From Scalesia atractyloides (lineage: Eukaryota > Streptophyta > Magnoliopsida > Asterales > Asteraceae), in assembly GCA_947069175.1 (NCBI GenBank), contig CAMTDV010000013.1:31137725-31201724 (forward strand): a DNA stretch of 64,000 bases, written 5' to 3'. Both the position numbers and the translations under genes were made by a program. Below are positions 1 to 11,004 of this stretch, one piece after another; position 1 is the first letter of the stretch; the number at the start of each line of letters is the position of its first letter. The notes under the pieces were generated by a model. That model was not told the origin of the DNA. It did not search any database and saw nothing but the letters and a program-made list of their open reading frames with translations.

Positions 1-2126
1 CGCAAAACATTGTCCTTAATCATAAGAACAAGCCTCTTATGGAAAAGGTCGAAGCACATAAACAAGAGATAGCTCAACTAAAGCTTGACTTGAACTAACA
101 ACAATGTTGGGTATACGACTATAAGCTAAAATTAGCTGAAAAGGATGTAGAACTTCAAGCAGCTTTAGCCAAGCTAAATTCCTTGACAGGAAAGTTTCAA
201 GAAAACGAATTAAATATTAAAAAATTTGAAACTTCCAGCAAGCTGGTCAAGGACGTGTGCGATCTGCAGCTTGAATATAAGAACAACAAAACAAAAGGCA
301 TTCGGTATAATAGGGCTCCTCCACCATATAACCATAACTACACACGAATGCCTGATTCTGAGGCAGAACTAGAAAATGAAGAAAATATGATGTATGGTAA
401 ACCCACATATTATCTTTCAAAACCGTGGAAGCCCTATTACCCAAAGTTTTCTAAGCCAACTGAACTCAAGAAGGATGCTGTTTTCTTCACTTCCACACCA
501 TTTTCGCGAGAATCTGGTGACAACCCTCTTGTAGTTCAGATGGTTTGGAGAAAATGATGCCTAAAGGAGACAGCGACACCACTTAAAGAATCAAAACACG
601 AAAATCCTCCTAAAACTGACTCAGTGAATGCTACTAATGCTTCTACTGCATGTGCAGAAGAAATATTAGTTGAGGATATTACAGATGGTGATAAAGAAGA
701 ATGTCTAAATTCAAATTCGGACAATTCAGCTGCTGATTATGATTTTTATAAACATGCTTTTGAGATTTTGAATCTTTTTCTTGCTGAACAATCTAAATTC
801 TCAGACAATGTTGGTTGTGTTGATAAATTAGACGTTTTTAATTCTGGTTTTTTTATCTAATGCTGATGTTATGAATCCTGATAATGCATGTGATAACTCT
901 TGTGATGAAAACATAACTTTTGCTACAGGTACAACGTCGACAGATGATTCGGTTTCCTCAGTTCCTACTGAAGAGACTGGAAGTTCTTCTACCGAAGTAC
1001 CGTCTGTTGATGCTATTCCTAGGGTTGACAATGAGGAAATCAACCAACCAACTGACTCTACGATGAGTCACGCTGGCATAACAATAGAAGAATCAGGCGA
1101 ATCAGATTCTTCGAAAAAGATCGATGGACTGATTTTGAAATGACAGAAAATGAGCAATCTCCATTTGCCGATTCAGATAAAACTTTTGAAATTGAGTCTG
1201 AATCATAATCTCAAACTGTTAAAATGTAGAGATTCCTCTTGCTACTAATGATCAAAGCTCATCTTCCAGCAGTTCAGAAAAGGATGTCCCTGCTGAATTA
1301 CCCATCTCCCTTGAAGAATCTGCCAAGCAAAATGGTTTGAAATCTAATAAAAAGAAACGGAGAACACGTAGATCCAAAAAGAAGAAAACCAAAAAAGCGC
1401 CTCGGTCTACTGAAAGGAGACTATGATTCAGTTCCTCATTCTAAGAAATTGACTCAGCAGCCCCTAACTGAATCTGTTAAGCCACCAGCTGAACAGGAAT
1501 CAGTTAAAATTTGGCCTAAGTCTACCAACTCCAAATTATCTAATTCAAATCATAAAACTTACAAGTGTGCTGATGGTTGTGAGCAGGTTACTACCAAGAC
1601 TAAGACCTTGCACCAGTCGTCAGTACCAGCAAACAAGAAACTGACAGACAAGTTACCTAGAATTTCCCAGATTGAACGGACTGTTTTATTTCAGAAGAGG
1701 CAGACCTGTTTCAACTGCGGATTTCCCGGGCATCTTGCACAAAATTGTCAAAATGCATTTATGCCTTTCAACGACCTATTCTCGAAAAATCAGAGAGCTA
1801 TGCCTAATCGTCTACATCAGGCTCAATTTGCTACGGCTAAGCCCTCTGATCAAGACTGGAACATGGCCAAGAGACAAAATCACAAATCTCTAAGTTCTTC
1901 AGGTTCTCTGAATCCTTCTAGCACTTCGAAAGTTGTGCAGAAGTCTGACTTGCTAGCCTGGAGGCCTAAGATCTTGACCAAGACCCAGTCTTCTGTCCCA
2001 AAATCGGACAAGTCAAAAGCATCATTGACCTCATCCTCAACTAATTTAATTTTTCATGAGGTTACTTATGTTGATGCAAATGGAACACCCAGATCGTCAA
2101 TGGCATGGGTTGCAGCTTCTAACTAA
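1..2126 (+). pseudogene. gag: gag C-terminal part of element 1 (coiled coil to zinc knuckle), decayed
   Basis: The window opens inside gag. Frame 3 reads a charged, coiled-coil-like stretch with a stop at 96-98, continues to 557, then passes through several frames (624-860, 871-1143, 1449-2126) that are acidic and Ser/Thr-rich. The nucleic-acid-binding CCHC knuckle is intact at 1707-1748 (CFNCGFPGHLAQNC, CX2CX4HX4C). Gag ends near 2126 with the tail motif SSMAWVAA. The stretch around 300-360 (APPPYNHNYTRMP) has a close counterpart in the gag-only element at 4003-8352, so the two are relatives. At least one stop and several frameshifts rule out a working protein. Gag would form the particle and package RNA. 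Confidence 0.8.
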
Positions 2127-2156
2127 ATCTGTTGAAATGTGTAGGAACAACTTTGG

Positions 2157-3997
2157 ATGACTCTCGTCAGACTTTGGTATGTCGACAATGGCTGTTCCAG
2201 GCGCATGACAGGAGACATCTCGCATTTGAATAACATTCAGTTTTTCGATGGCGGGTTCGTCTCCTTCACAGGTGGTGAAACGGGAAAGATAATTATGAGA
2301 GGAACGGTGTGCAATGGAGCTCTTAGTTTCAAGAACGTGAACTATGTCCCAGAGTTGAAGGACACTCTCTTGAGTGTGTCTCAGCTCTGTGATAATCATT
2401 AGATGTGCTCTTTACAAAGAAAGGATGCTATGTGTTGAAACCAGGCTTCATTATTCCTGATGAATGGATTCTTCTCAAAGCTGAACGCAAAGGAAACGCT
2501 TAGGTCATCGACATGAACAAGGCTCCCACAGACGAGCTTACATGTTTGTTCTCATCGACCGCTGAGTATGATGCAATGTTGTGGCATAGCCGACTAGGAC
2601 ACATCAACATGAAGAATCTCAACAGACTTGCAAACAGTGGTTTCGTTAGAGATCTGCCTGTTCGGAATTTTATGCAAATTGAAAAGTGTGAATCATGTGC
2701 TCGTGGGAAACAACATCAAAGGCCACACAAGTCGAAACCTGCACCCTCCACGTCAAAAGTATTGGAATTGCTTCATATGGATCTTTTTGGTCCGATAGAT
2801 ATTCTGAGCATTGGCGGGAAGGCATACTGTCTGGTTAAAATTGATGACTACTCCCGTTTTACTTGGGTATTCTTTCTGGCACAAAAGAGTGAAACCGCTG
2901 AGTTAGTCAAATAGTTTATCACCTTAATGGAAAACCAGGCAGACACCACCGTGAAGGCTATTCGATGTGATAACGGCACAGAGTTTAAGAACGCCACCTT
3001 GAATTCTTTCTGCTCCTCCAAGGGTATTAATCGACAGTTTAGTGCAGCCAGAAATCCTCAACAGAATGGGGTTGCAGAACGTGGAAGCCGAACACTCATT
3101 GAAGCTGCACGTGCTGTGTTGGTCGAATCATAACTACCTCTTATTTTCTGGGCAGAAGCAGTCAATACCGTTTGTTACATTCAGAATCATGCCCTGATCA
3201 ACAAAAGGCACATGAAAACGCCATATGAAGTGGTTGAAGGTCACAAACCTTCGGTTAAGCATTTCCGTAAGTTTGGATGCACCTGTGTTCTTCTACTCGT
3301 GGATGCTAAGGGAAAATTTGAATCACGCGGGGATCCATGCATCTTCGCCGGCTACTCTAAGAACACTTCTTATCGTGTCTATAACAAGATCAAGAAAATG
3401 GTAGTTGAAACCTATAATGTGGGTTGGCTAGAGGAGAACCCAAGGACGCACACATTGGTCCTGACTGGCTCTATCATTATTCCTCTTTATTTAAATCTGT
3501 TGATGTTTCTTCTGATATGAATGAAGGTACAGGCATAACTTTTGACCTCCCACCAATGCCTATCTCAACTAAGGATGATGAAGATGCTGAACAGCTGCAA
3601 GAATCTTTCAAGCAACTGAGTGTGGATCCACCTGGATTCAATGAAGCTGTGTCTACATGTCCACCAGCGTCGCAAAATCAGGAAACTGTTTCTGAACAGA
3701 TTCTTCAGATGGATTCCCCTGAAGTTGAGGCTCCAAACTCAGGAACTTCTGTGGCAAATGACGGAGCTACAACTCCTAATGTCTTAGGCTCATCTCTGCT
3801 TCCTGAGCCTACACCACCAGACTGTTCTGTTGATTCATCAGTCAACATTCCCACTGGTGCATCTAATGAGGGGGGGTTATCTGGAGTCGCATCACAAAGC
3901 TTTACAAACTTGCAGTAAGATCTTCATGTTCATGTTATGCCTCTACCACGACGTCTACAACGCGATCATCCGATTGAAAATGTTATTGGTCCTGTTA
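2157..3997 (+). pseudogene. pol: pol of element 1, first part: protease, GAG-pre-integrase, integrase
   Basis: The protease segment (2157-2402) carries the active-site region WYVDNGCSRRMTG, with Asp at 2184-2186; the usual copia triplet is DSG, here DNG. It is followed by a frame break, then the GAG-pre-integrase motif LWHSRLGHINMKNL (from about 2580) with the paired cysteines of CESCARGKQH. The integrase core follows with HMDLFGP, IRCDNGTEF and QQNGVAERG, which supply the three acidic DDE residues. In-frame stops occur at about 2911-2913 and 3131-3133. The last part (3424-3918) is the variable, acidic and proline-rich linker between integrase and RT. Coding resumes after the inserted gag-only element, at 8357. 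Confidence 0.85.
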
Positions 3998-4002
3998 CTG
4001 CT

Positions 4003-4421
4003 TGTAAGTCCCGATAATCCGGATCTATCAATGATATCACACAATCACCAAGGATGGGCGGAATCCAAACTTGGTGATCTTCAAGAAAACCAAGAAGATG
4101 AAGAATAACACAAATCAACTTTTAACACCTTGGACACTATTCTGTTACTTGAACAAGCAAAACCGTCTGGTACAATATGGAGGCTCTCTCTAGAGAATTC
4201 CACAAAGTCTTTAAAACTCTCATCCTAGAAATGAATAAGCTTAGCTTACCTAGGGTAAGGCATGCCCCTCATGGGCTTGCCTGGCCCACATGGCCTATGG
4301 TATACCCAAATGACCTATAAAGGTCCAAACCTAATACAAACTAACCCAGTTAATCCCAGTTAACTACCATAGACTGTTGCGTACATTTGATGCGCCAGTC
4401 TCACACTTCTAGGACCTAACA
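4003..4421 (-). repeat. 3' LTR of the gag-only element
   Basis: A 419-bp copy of the LTR, read on the minus strand from TGTTAGGTCC to CGGGACTTACA. It matches 7935-8352 over its full length with scattered substitutions and a 4-bp indel (about 4245). On the minus strand it is preceded by the purine run CTAGGGGGAGAT. Confidence 0.9.
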
Positions 4422-4434
4422 ATCTCCCCCTAGA
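4422..4434 (-). promoter_or_regulatory. Polypurine tract of the gag-only element
   Basis: The minus strand reads CTAGGGGGAGAT directly before the LTR start TGTTAGG. This is where plus-strand DNA synthesis would be primed. Element 2 (ctaggggggatat) and element 1 (cctaggggagattat) have the same kind of tract, which supports kinship. Confidence 0.8.
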
Positions 4435-5048
4435 CTGATGCATCAAATTGTCTTGATAGCATAAATTCAGCAACGTCTTCAACAGAGACTATGGTTGTCG
4501 CTATGTTCTAAGTGTTGTGGAAGTCAGTCTCATACCTCTTGGACCTCATACTTCAACGAACTCTCAGCACTGGGTATTTTTCTTCAGCTGTTGTGGTTAG
4601 CTTCATATCAGGATTTTGATCAGCTTTGCTTGAAACATCTTTGTCAAAAAGAATGTGAGAGGAGGAACCTCACAGCTCTTTTCTTCTTCAATCTTTCTCT
4701 TTCAAGCAAGCAGGTTCTCAGGTACTTCTTCAAATGTACTATCACTGTTAGACGATGACTGGCATCTGGTTCTTCTGACTCAGGTACACTTTGCTGTTGT
4801 GACGCTTCATGCTTTGTCGGCAACTAACAACATCTCAATTTCAGCAACCCCTGTTTCTTGATCTAAATCAAGATCTTTTCGCAGCTCCACTCTTACCTCA
4901 TCTCCTCCAAAGGAAACATCACACTCGAGAAAAGAATATGAACTTTTGTGACAGTGAGATGTTATCCAATATATCCCTGGAACAACCGCTATCAACATTC
5001 CAGAGATTGTCAACACTCCTCCTTGGTTATTCCTGAAAAATAAAGAGA
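4435..5048 (-). other. Non-coding 3' region of the gag-only element
   Basis: About 0.6 kb between the gag stop and the polypurine tract. Short open stretches exist on both strands, but none shows a recognisable pol motif. A protease would be expected directly after the gag tail MAWVPL if this were a normal copia element; none is seen. Pol was therefore lost before the element transposed here. Confidence 0.55.
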
Positions 5049-7038
5049 TTAGCAAGACAGTGGGACCCAGGCCATCGTGGTCCTGGGTTTCCCTGAAGCA
5101 TCAAAATAAGACACTTCTTTCAGATACAAATCTCCTTTTGTTTCAAGGATTGGTGATGTTGCATACCGCCTTGGATTTGGGTTTCCAAATCTGCTTCGTT
5201 GTAACAAACGCGGTTGTTGCCTTTGATTGAGCAACTTTGGCTGTTTTAGGTTTAGTCGATTTAGAAAAAGATTTTTGTTTCTGAACAGCCTTGCGTTTGT
5301 TTTTGGTAACATTCCAATCCCTATCAGATGGTTTAACCTTGGGATTCACATTCTTCATTGCCTTAGGTGATGATACCTTCATCGGCTTCGATGATGGTTA
5401 TCCTTAGGTGTAACCTTCTGATTTTGAACTATGTGTGCAGCTTCGAGCGATGTGACCAAGAATGCCGCTATTGAAGCACGTTTGTCTCTTCACATGTAAA
5501 GCATTCAGATCAGCTTGATTTGCTCGTGCAGGCCTTGAAGGATGAACTGATCCCTTCTGTGCTTGATATCCTTGCACGTTTCTTGCAGACGAAGATGAAT
5601 TTGGATGTCTGTACTTGTCGTTTGCAAGGGCCTTCTTCTGTTGTGGAGATTTCTTTTGATTCTTCTTGTTTTGTTTAGACAACAAGTCTTCTTCAGAAAT
5701 CTCCCCAACCTTTCCAAACACTTTGCTACCACGGTCAAAAGCATATTTTTCGCATTTGCCATTAAAGATTGGCTTAACAAAAGCATTTTTCACAACACCA
5801 ACCTTTTGAGGACTATTGCTGCCCACTGATGATCTTGGAGAACGTGATTGTCCTTGACGTTTGGACTTCTACTTTCTTTGTGTCCGATTTGCTCATTTCT
5901 ACTCTTTTAGCTTGCTCTGAACCTTTTCATCAGAAGCAGAAGGTTCAGATTTTTCAGTTTGCGCGCTTAGAGCCTTGTTCACATCAGCTCTCTCTTCATC
6001 AGCTTTGATTAAGTCGGAGAATCCTGGTTTATCAGATAAAGGATCAGACACTCCAGCTGAATCATTAGAAGAGTCAACAGCACCAGATGGTTCCCGTGTG
6101 TCTGACGTATAACCACTTTGTTTGCCGTACACCATATGCTGTGCTTTCTCAATATCTTCGTCGGTTTCAGGCATTGTTGTGTAGTTGTGATTATACGGTG
6201 GGGCAACCTGATTGAATCCCAAACCCTTCCCTTTGTTCCCCTTATATGCCAGCTGCACATTGCACACGTCTTGAACAAGCTTGCTGGATGTATCAAACTT
6301 CTTTATATTAACTTCGTTTTGTTATTTTTTTCCAGTAAGAATTCCCAGCTCAACTCTTACCAAGTCGCATTCCATGGTTTTTGAATCTAATATGGTTTTG
6401 TAATCACGGACCCAACATTTCTGTTGATTTACGTCCAGGTAGAGCTGAGCTATGTCTTTCTTTTGAGCATCAACCTTTTCTTTGAGTAACTTGTTACTTT
6501 CTCGAAGGCTGATGCACTGAGCCATTGCATTGTTGTATTCATTGATCATTTTGGAATTAAGAGCCCTGAGTTGAGCAACCCTATTCCTGCAAGGTTCGGT
6601 GCAAAAAAGAGAGTTGACTGTGTCAATGGGCGAGCTTGATTTGTTAGTGTTAGTTTGGGCTTGAGGTCGAGTTTGGGGTGCTGGGCTGCTGATTGCTGCT
6701 TGCTGGGCTGTTGATTTCTGTTCGGACACTTCTTCAGGATGAGACTCTGTTGATTTGGCGTATAAATCTTGGAGATCTTGGTTTGATTGTAAACGATCCC
6801 ATAACCAAGATACAAAGGAGTCTTTGTCATCTCCTAAAACGCTATCCAACTCATCTCTTACTTCCTCTTTTCGCCTCCCACGTTCAAGCAAATGCATCAC
6901 ATAGTTAGCAACCGGATCAACATTGTAGTCTCCGATAAACTCATTCAGCTTTTCCTTCACTTCATCCCGCAGGCTTGGGTTTTGATTTTGTGTTGGACTG
7001 AGAGCTATGTTCGAGTGTTGAGCTTGGGCTGCAAACAT
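5049..7038 (-). pseudogene. gag: gag of the gag-only element
   Basis: On the minus strand translation starts at 7038 (MFAAQAQHS) and runs 238 codons to 6322. It continues in shifted frames at 6267-5899, 5826-5404 and 5382-5049. The first segment has a folded N-terminal part, a Gln/Ser/Pro linker and a coiled coil ending in ILTGKK. The middle segment has VAPPYNHNYTTMP, close to APPPYNHNYTRMP in element 1. A zinc knuckle at 5437-5478 reads CFNSGILGHIARSC, in which the second zinc-binding Cys is Ser. The tail MAWVPL ends at about 5052. The frameshifts and lost Cys make it a pseudogene here. Confidence 0.8.
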
Positions 7039-7920
7039 CTTCGGATAATCGAAACCGGACTGGTAAACACGATAAAATATGTTTGAAAACTGTTTTTACC
7101 AAAATGTACCATTAGACTTGTCTCGACGATACGAATCCAATGATATATAATGTCTGATAGTGCTGAGCTTGCCCTAAAAATCACACGAGTCTAACCGTGC
7201 AACCGGTTTGTTAAGATTGTCTGTGGATCAAATTCTGTGTACGAAAATGTTTAACTCTGGTTACGTCAGCTGGTTAACTTTCCACCTTTAAGGGTACAAC
7301 TCGGAACAGTACGAATTCGGAACAGTAACTCAGATTAACAATCCGAGATTGGATCCGGAAACAGTGATCCGAGATGGTAATTCGGAATAGGATCTGAGAT
7401 GGTATCCGAGATGCACTGTGTCAATCGAGATGCTTCCCAAATCCGAGATGTAATCCGAAATAGAGAATCTAGTCCGGAATGAAACCCTGATCAGGAATGA
7501 AACCCTGATTCGGAATGAAGGACCAAATCCGGAATGAATATCAAATCTGGAATGAAGATCAAATCCGGAATGAAGAATCCTTATCTGAAATCAACCGTAT
7601 TCCGATTCGATTGCAAGAAATCCAGATAAAGTTGTTGAGAAAGTTGATGAATAGTAGTCCGGAATGAATCCGAGATGGAATCTCCTTCGTGTTCTCTGGG
7701 ATCTTCAACGAATTTGAATTGAAATTCAATAGATTAATCCGAAATAAATCCGAAATCAGCAGAATGATCCGAAATCTGTCCGAGTTGTAAACAGAAAATC
7801 CAAAATCCTTGAATGTGGATCCGAAAAGCTTGAATCTTCTTCGTATTCTTCGTGTTTTTCAGTAGAAACCAAACAGAATCATGTAATATCAAATCTGAGC
7901 TTGGAAAACAGGTTCAACAG
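7039..7920 (-). other. Leader of the gag-only element, rich in CCGGAATGA / CCGAGATG words
   Basis: This 0.9-kb leader lies between the primer-binding site and gag. From about 7300 to 7760 it is made largely of short variants of (T)CCGGAATGAA, TCCGAGATGG and TTCGGAACAG, spaced irregularly rather than in a clean tandem array. No ORF is supported. Related CGGA-containing words fill the 3' spacer of element 1 (about 10140-10700). Confidence 0.7.
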
Positions 7921-7932
7921 GCTCTGATACCA
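7921..7932 (-). promoter_or_regulatory. Primer-binding site (initiator tRNA-Met) of the gag-only element
   Basis: The minus strand reads TGGTATCAGAGC, complementary to the 3' end of initiator tRNA-Met. It lies two bases inside the right LTR. It fixes the element's orientation as minus. Confidence 0.9.
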
Positions 7933-7934
7933 CT

Positions 7935-8352
7935 TGTAAGTCCCGATAATCCGGATCTATCAACGATATCACACAATCAACAAGGATGGGCGGAATCAAA
8001 CTTGGTGATCTTCAAGAAAACCAAAAAGATGAAGAACAACACGAATTAACTTTAACATCTTGCACACGATTCTATTACTTGAACAAGCAAAACCGTTGGT
8101 ACAAGATGGAGGCTCTCTCTAGAGAATTCCCAAAGTCTTCAAAAGTCTCACCCTAGAAATGAATAAGCTTAGCTTATATACCTAGGGTAAGGCATGCTCC
8201 TCATGGGCTTGCCTGGCCCACATGACCTATAGCATACCCAAATGACCTATAAAGGTCCAAACCTAATACAAACTAACCTAGTTAAACCCAGTTAACTACC
8301 ATAGACTGTTGGTACATTTGATGCATCAGTCTCACACTTCTAGGACCTAACA
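7935..8352 (-). repeat. 5' LTR of the gag-only element
   Basis: A 418-bp LTR with the same TG...CA ends as 4003-4421. On the minus strand it would drive transcription of the gag region. It is followed on the plus strand by the ctgct target duplication. Confidence 0.9.
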
Positions 8353-8356
8353 CTGC

Positions 8357-9035
8357 TTGCAGTTCGGAACTCACAGTCAATTAGGAGATATCAATACATG
8401 TCTTTACTCTTGTTTTATCTCACAAATTGAACCTAAAAGCATTGATATCATCTTGCAGGAACTATGCTGGGTTGACGCTATGCATGAAGAACTCAATCAG
8501 TTTGAGAAACTTGGGGTATGGCAATTGGTGAAGCTTCCTCAGGGAAAACGTGCTCTTGGAACTCGTTGGGTATTTCGCAACAAACATGATAATACTGGTG
8601 TGATTGTGAGTAACAAAGCTCGACTGGTTGTTCAGGGTTTCCACCAGATCGAGGGGTTGGACTACGATGAAGTTTATGCACCGATGGCTAGATTGGAAGG
8701 CCATTCGTATTTTCTTGGCATATGCATCATACATGGACTTCACAATCTATCAAATGGACGTCAAGACTGCGTTTCTTTATGGCACGGTGAAAGATGAGAT
8801 TTATTGTGATAATGATGCCGCTATCCAAATTGTCAAAAACCATGTTATTCACTCCAAAACCAAGCACATAAACATCAAAGTTCATTTTATTCGTGATTGC
8901 TATGAAAAGGGTCTCGTTAAACTTGAGCAAATCTTCACCGATGCAAATGTTACGGATTTATTCACGAAACCTGTTAGCAACACGCGTTTTCAAGTGCTTG
9001 TGGATCTTCTCAAAATGATCCGGTTTCCTAACTGA
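8357..9035 (+). pseudogene. pol: pol of element 1, second part: RT start joined to RNase H end
   Basis: RT begins with the copia motifs WVDAMHEELNQFEKLGVW, GTRWVFRNK and KARLVVQGF, shifts frame near 8700, and continues through FLAYASYMDFTIYQMDVKTAFLYG. At about 8806 the frame jumps from RT (GTVKDEIY) straight into RNase H (CDNDAAIQIVKN). The whole catalytic palm with the YVDD motif, the connection and most of RNase H are missing. The C-terminal RNase H tail (HSKTKHINIKVHFIRD ... DLFTKPV) is readable to the stop at 9033-9035. This internal deletion alone would kill the enzyme. Confidence 0.85.
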
Positions 9036-11004
9036 GCTTCCTTTATTCTTTCCATTTAGTTTGTTCTCATTTTCCTTTCGTTTTGCTTGACTCGTAAATT
9101 TGTTCATGTATATGCACAAATTTAGGGGAAAAAAACTAGAAAAATACAAAAACATTTGAAAAATTAGAAAAACACAAAAACATTAAAAATTCAGAAAATG
9201 ACAAAAAATAGTTTCAAATAGTTTTGCAATGATTAGGAAATGAAATAATTCTTCGTGATAAAGGTTTTGGTTAACACATGAAGGTGTTGTAGCTGGAACC
9301 GACTTGGATCGAAAGCGATATGTTGATAGGCTTAGAGCTTAAACGGATATTATAAGCTAAATGATATAAACATAAAGAACTATATATCCAGTGGGTCACA
9401 CACCATCGCATAGGATTTTATGGTCTTAAATCTTGCATTGATAGTTGGCCAATAATTAAGGTGTTAGGTGTTTATATTGTTGAGTAATCTGGGGATATCT
9501 TGGCTATCCTTCTGTTGCATCCAGATTATATGCAGACCTAGACACAACCCGGATATCTTAAATGATCCAAATTTGGACAAAAACCTTAATTACTCCCTAA
9601 AGCAAAATTCACTCCAAAGGTGTATGTCTCACCCTCGTTGGACACAAAACATTGAAAACTTTGACTTGCATGATGGTGCATACCTATGATCAGTGGTCTA
9701 ACGTTGTAAAGCTAGGATGATTCCAGTATAAGTTACCAAAACATCGTAAACCGTTGTGCCTATCTTGATCGCGGGGGATGTCATGGAGTGGGACACACAG
9801 GTTTTATAGTATAACATTACCTTAAGCATATCATAAAGCAAAAAAGTTGAAGGTTGAGCTCTAGGTTTAAATGGAAAAATATATTGGCAATCGCTTAGAC
9901 CAGTCTGACCAAGCTCACACTGAAAAGTGTTCCTTAGTCTGCCTAAAACGATTTGATCCTATAGCAAGACTGTGTATATGCTGTGTTGATTTTGTTTAAA
10001 TGTTTTGCTTATTTTTGTTTATTTGGTAAAGTCTACTTGGTTGCTTGGTTAGTTTAAACTGTTGATTTTTGAGTTAGATGATTTATGTCAGAGGTATAGG
10101 ACTGGCCTACTGAGTTTTTGGAATTCCTTGAGCCCACTATTACTGTTCCAGATTGGGCCTTTTTGCCCATTCCGGATAGGCCCATTGACCTATTGGACCC
10201 TCCTCCTCTGACTTTTTCGGACTAGTTACTATTCCGGATTGGGCCCAAATAACTTTGACCGCCCAATCCAGATTGTATCCGAATTAGATCTCGGATGATT
10301 GGATCCGGATTGAATTGGGCCCAAATTCTAAGGCCCAAGCCCATTCCAGAATAGTATATCAGTGTATCATTGTTTCATTTCAGATCATTCATTAAAAAAT
10401 TCCTTCTGAAATCCTCTAATCATCATCCGGATTAATTTTCTTCACATTCATCCGAATTACAACCGAATTAGGTATAAAGTGCTTCTAAATCATAAAAATT
10501 AAATGTTAATCTTCATGTAATTAAGCATCTCGGATGGCTTCTCGGATAAATATTCAAATAGTGTGCATTCTGGACTCCATTTCGGATGAGCATTCAACTG
10601 GAATGGATGAACTTGGATTCCATTTCGGATGAGCATTCAACCGAAATGAATGAACTCAGATTCCATTTTGGATGGTATTCATCTGAGATGATGAAAGGTT
10701 CATCCAATTCCTGTTTGAACCTTTGATTCTGGATCCCAGTGTTTGAACTTTTCCTCATTGTTTTTGAACCTTCCGGATTGAATGTTGAACCTTAACACTG
10801 ATCCTTTAAGATGGTCTCTCAATTGAACCTTGAACCTGTCAAATTCACTAATGACCTCTTTTTCTTGACCAGTAAATCAGTTTTGAGCTAATAAGTCTTT
10901 GACTCCTTAGTTTGAAATTGACCATTAACTTATGTTAACTTGGATATATGGGTTTTAGTAAATGTTTTGCTGAGTGTGATTTAATTTTTTATTTCTTGAC
11001 AGAA
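9036..11004 (+). other. Spacer of element 1 between pol and ORF3
   Basis: About 2 kb without a supported gene. The part at 9290-9800 is clearly similar to 20930-21370 in element 2 (for example ttgcatccagat and gacctagacacaac occur in both), so this is a conserved non-coding compartment of the family. From about 10140 to 10700 there are many CGGA-containing words (ttcggatgagcattcaac twice, ccggattgggccc). A splice-acceptor-like tract, tttatttcttgacag, ends at 11002 just before the ORF3 ATG. Confidence 0.6.

Larger units (their letters stand above)
4003..8352 (-). mobile_element. Gag-only (TR-GAG-like) LTR retrotransposon nested in element 1
   Basis: A complete 4.35-kb element lies on the minus strand. 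It has two 0.42-kb LTRs, a tRNA-Met primer-binding site next to the right LTR, a polypurine tract next to the left LTR, a 0.9-kb leader, one gag region, and no protease, integrase, RT or RNase H. The LTRs begin TGTTAG and end TTACA on the minus strand. The structure matches the non-autonomous class called TR-GAG, which depends on enzymes from a helper. Its gag and the last bases of its LTR resemble those of the host element 1, so a relative of element 1 is the likely helper. The LTR copies differ at several percent of positions by eye, so the insertion is not recent. Confidence 0.85.
3998..8357. repeat. 5-bp target-site duplication ctgct around the gag-only element
   Basis: The bases ctgct occur at 3998-4002 immediately before TGTAAG and again at 8353-8357 immediately after ACCTAACA. 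Five base pairs is the normal staggered-cut size for LTR-element integrases. The duplication proves that 4003-8352 moved as a unit into element 1's pol. Confidence 0.92.

Noticed and set aside
3830..4108. 92-codon frame running from element 1 into the gag-only LTR
   Set aside because: It crosses the target duplication and part of it is LTR sequence, so it is a chance fusion.
4495..4861. Plus-strand frames inside the gag-only element, considered as a passenger gene
   Set aside because: No motif, and the region lies antisense in the element's 3' non-coding part.
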